40,193 bases of DNA from an uncultured Desulfobulbaceae bacterium (GTDB lineage Bacteria; Desulfobacterota; Desulfobulbia; Desulfobulbales; Desulfocapsaceae). A model generated the notes under the pieces. That model saw nothing but the letters and a program-made list of their open reading frames with translations. It did no database searches and was not told where the DNA came from. A program made the translations under genes and the position numbers. Below, piece by piece: positions 40,102 to 40,193 of this stretch (position 1 is its first letter; each line of letters begins with the position of its first letter). The DNA lies in assembly GCA_947311315.1 (NCBI GenBank), contig CAMZKN010000078.1, forward strand, positions 1-40,193. The letters run 5' to 3'.

Positions 40102-40193
40102 GCGGAACTTAAACCGCCCAACAGCCTGTTTCGAACAGGGTGTTGCAAACGATCCTTGAAAACTGAATAACAACCATAAGCAAACGGGCCCAA
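40102..40193 (+). other. Leader of a probable rRNA operon (16S lies beyond the window)
   Basis: A hairpin, CAACAGCCTGTT (40119-40130) with AACAGGGTGTTG (40134-40145), has one G-G mismatch and a TCG loop. It is followed by CGATCCTTGAAAACTGAATA (40150-40169), wording often found just before 16S rRNA genes, containing a boxA-like element. The 16S gene itself is not visible. An alternative is a tRNA or other stable RNA leader. Confidence 0.6.

Noticed and set aside
1..40193. CRISPR array, insertion sequence, prophage or transposase gene
   Set aside because: No regularly spaced repeats, no transposase or integrase frame and no phage gene was seen; the only repeats are the small elements listed.

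Overview
The window looks like about 40 kb of a moderate-GC chromosome from an anaerobic, sulfate-reducer-type deltaproteobacterium (Desulfobacterota, probably Desulfobulbales-like). This placement is inferred from gene content: two rubredoxins, a two-iron desulfoferrodoxin, a UGA-containing selenoprotein, and the order thrS-infC-rpmI-rplT-pheS-pheT-ihfA-merR. No 16S rRNA gene lies inside the window, although it appears to stop just before one.

Layout. 1-1.3 kb: ybaB, recR and tRNA-Val. 1.4-9.3 kb: a translation block (thrS, infC with an ATT start, rpmI, rplT, pheS, pheT), then ihfA, a MerR-type regulator and tRNA-Pro. 9.3-11.9 kb: a small zinc-ribbon protein, a minus-strand rubredoxin, a small unknown ORF and a Pif1/RecD2-like helicase. 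11.9-18.1 kb: a U32-family tRNA-modification-type protein facing mnmA, mtaB, cinA and recA. 18.2-19.9 kb: a cysteine-rich FAD protein and a second rubredoxin that has an unusual C-x-C first iron-binding knuckle. 19.9-25.9 kb (minus strand): a type-A2 cytochrome c oxidase operon (DOMON protein, SCO, coxA, coxC, subunit IV, coxB, ctaB). The last gene before a strong shared terminator is an ArsC-like selenoprotein interrupted by an in-frame TGA. 26.3-29 kb: desulfoferrodoxin, fumC and a GT2 glycosyltransferase. 29.2-32.5 kb: an Lrp regulator, a DAP-decarboxylase-family enzyme and an endonuclease III-exonuclease III fusion. 32.5-39.7 kb (minus strand): mutY, then upstream of it kdnB, fcl, gmd, ugd and a tviB-like dehydrogenase, which together form a surface-polysaccharide precursor cluster. 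39.7-40.2 kb: a promoter and leader that look like the start of an rRNA operon.

How the parts fit. Much of the middle deals with oxygen: a low-proton-pumping-type haem-copper oxidase with its copper and haem assembly factors, superoxide reductase and rubredoxins as its likely electron donors, and a redox-active selenoprotein. The base-excision repair enzymes (Nth-Xth fusion and MutY) lie convergently next to each other.

Best candidates for something new: (1) the selenoprotein, whose reading frame is complete only if TGA is read as Sec and which has a well-placed SECIS-like hairpin; (2) its position at the end of a terminal-oxidase operon; (3) the Nth-Xth fusion; (4) the C-x-C rubredoxin; (5) a pair of about 150-nt palindromic elements bracketing most of the oxidase operon; (6) an H-type pseudoknot in the rpmI leader.
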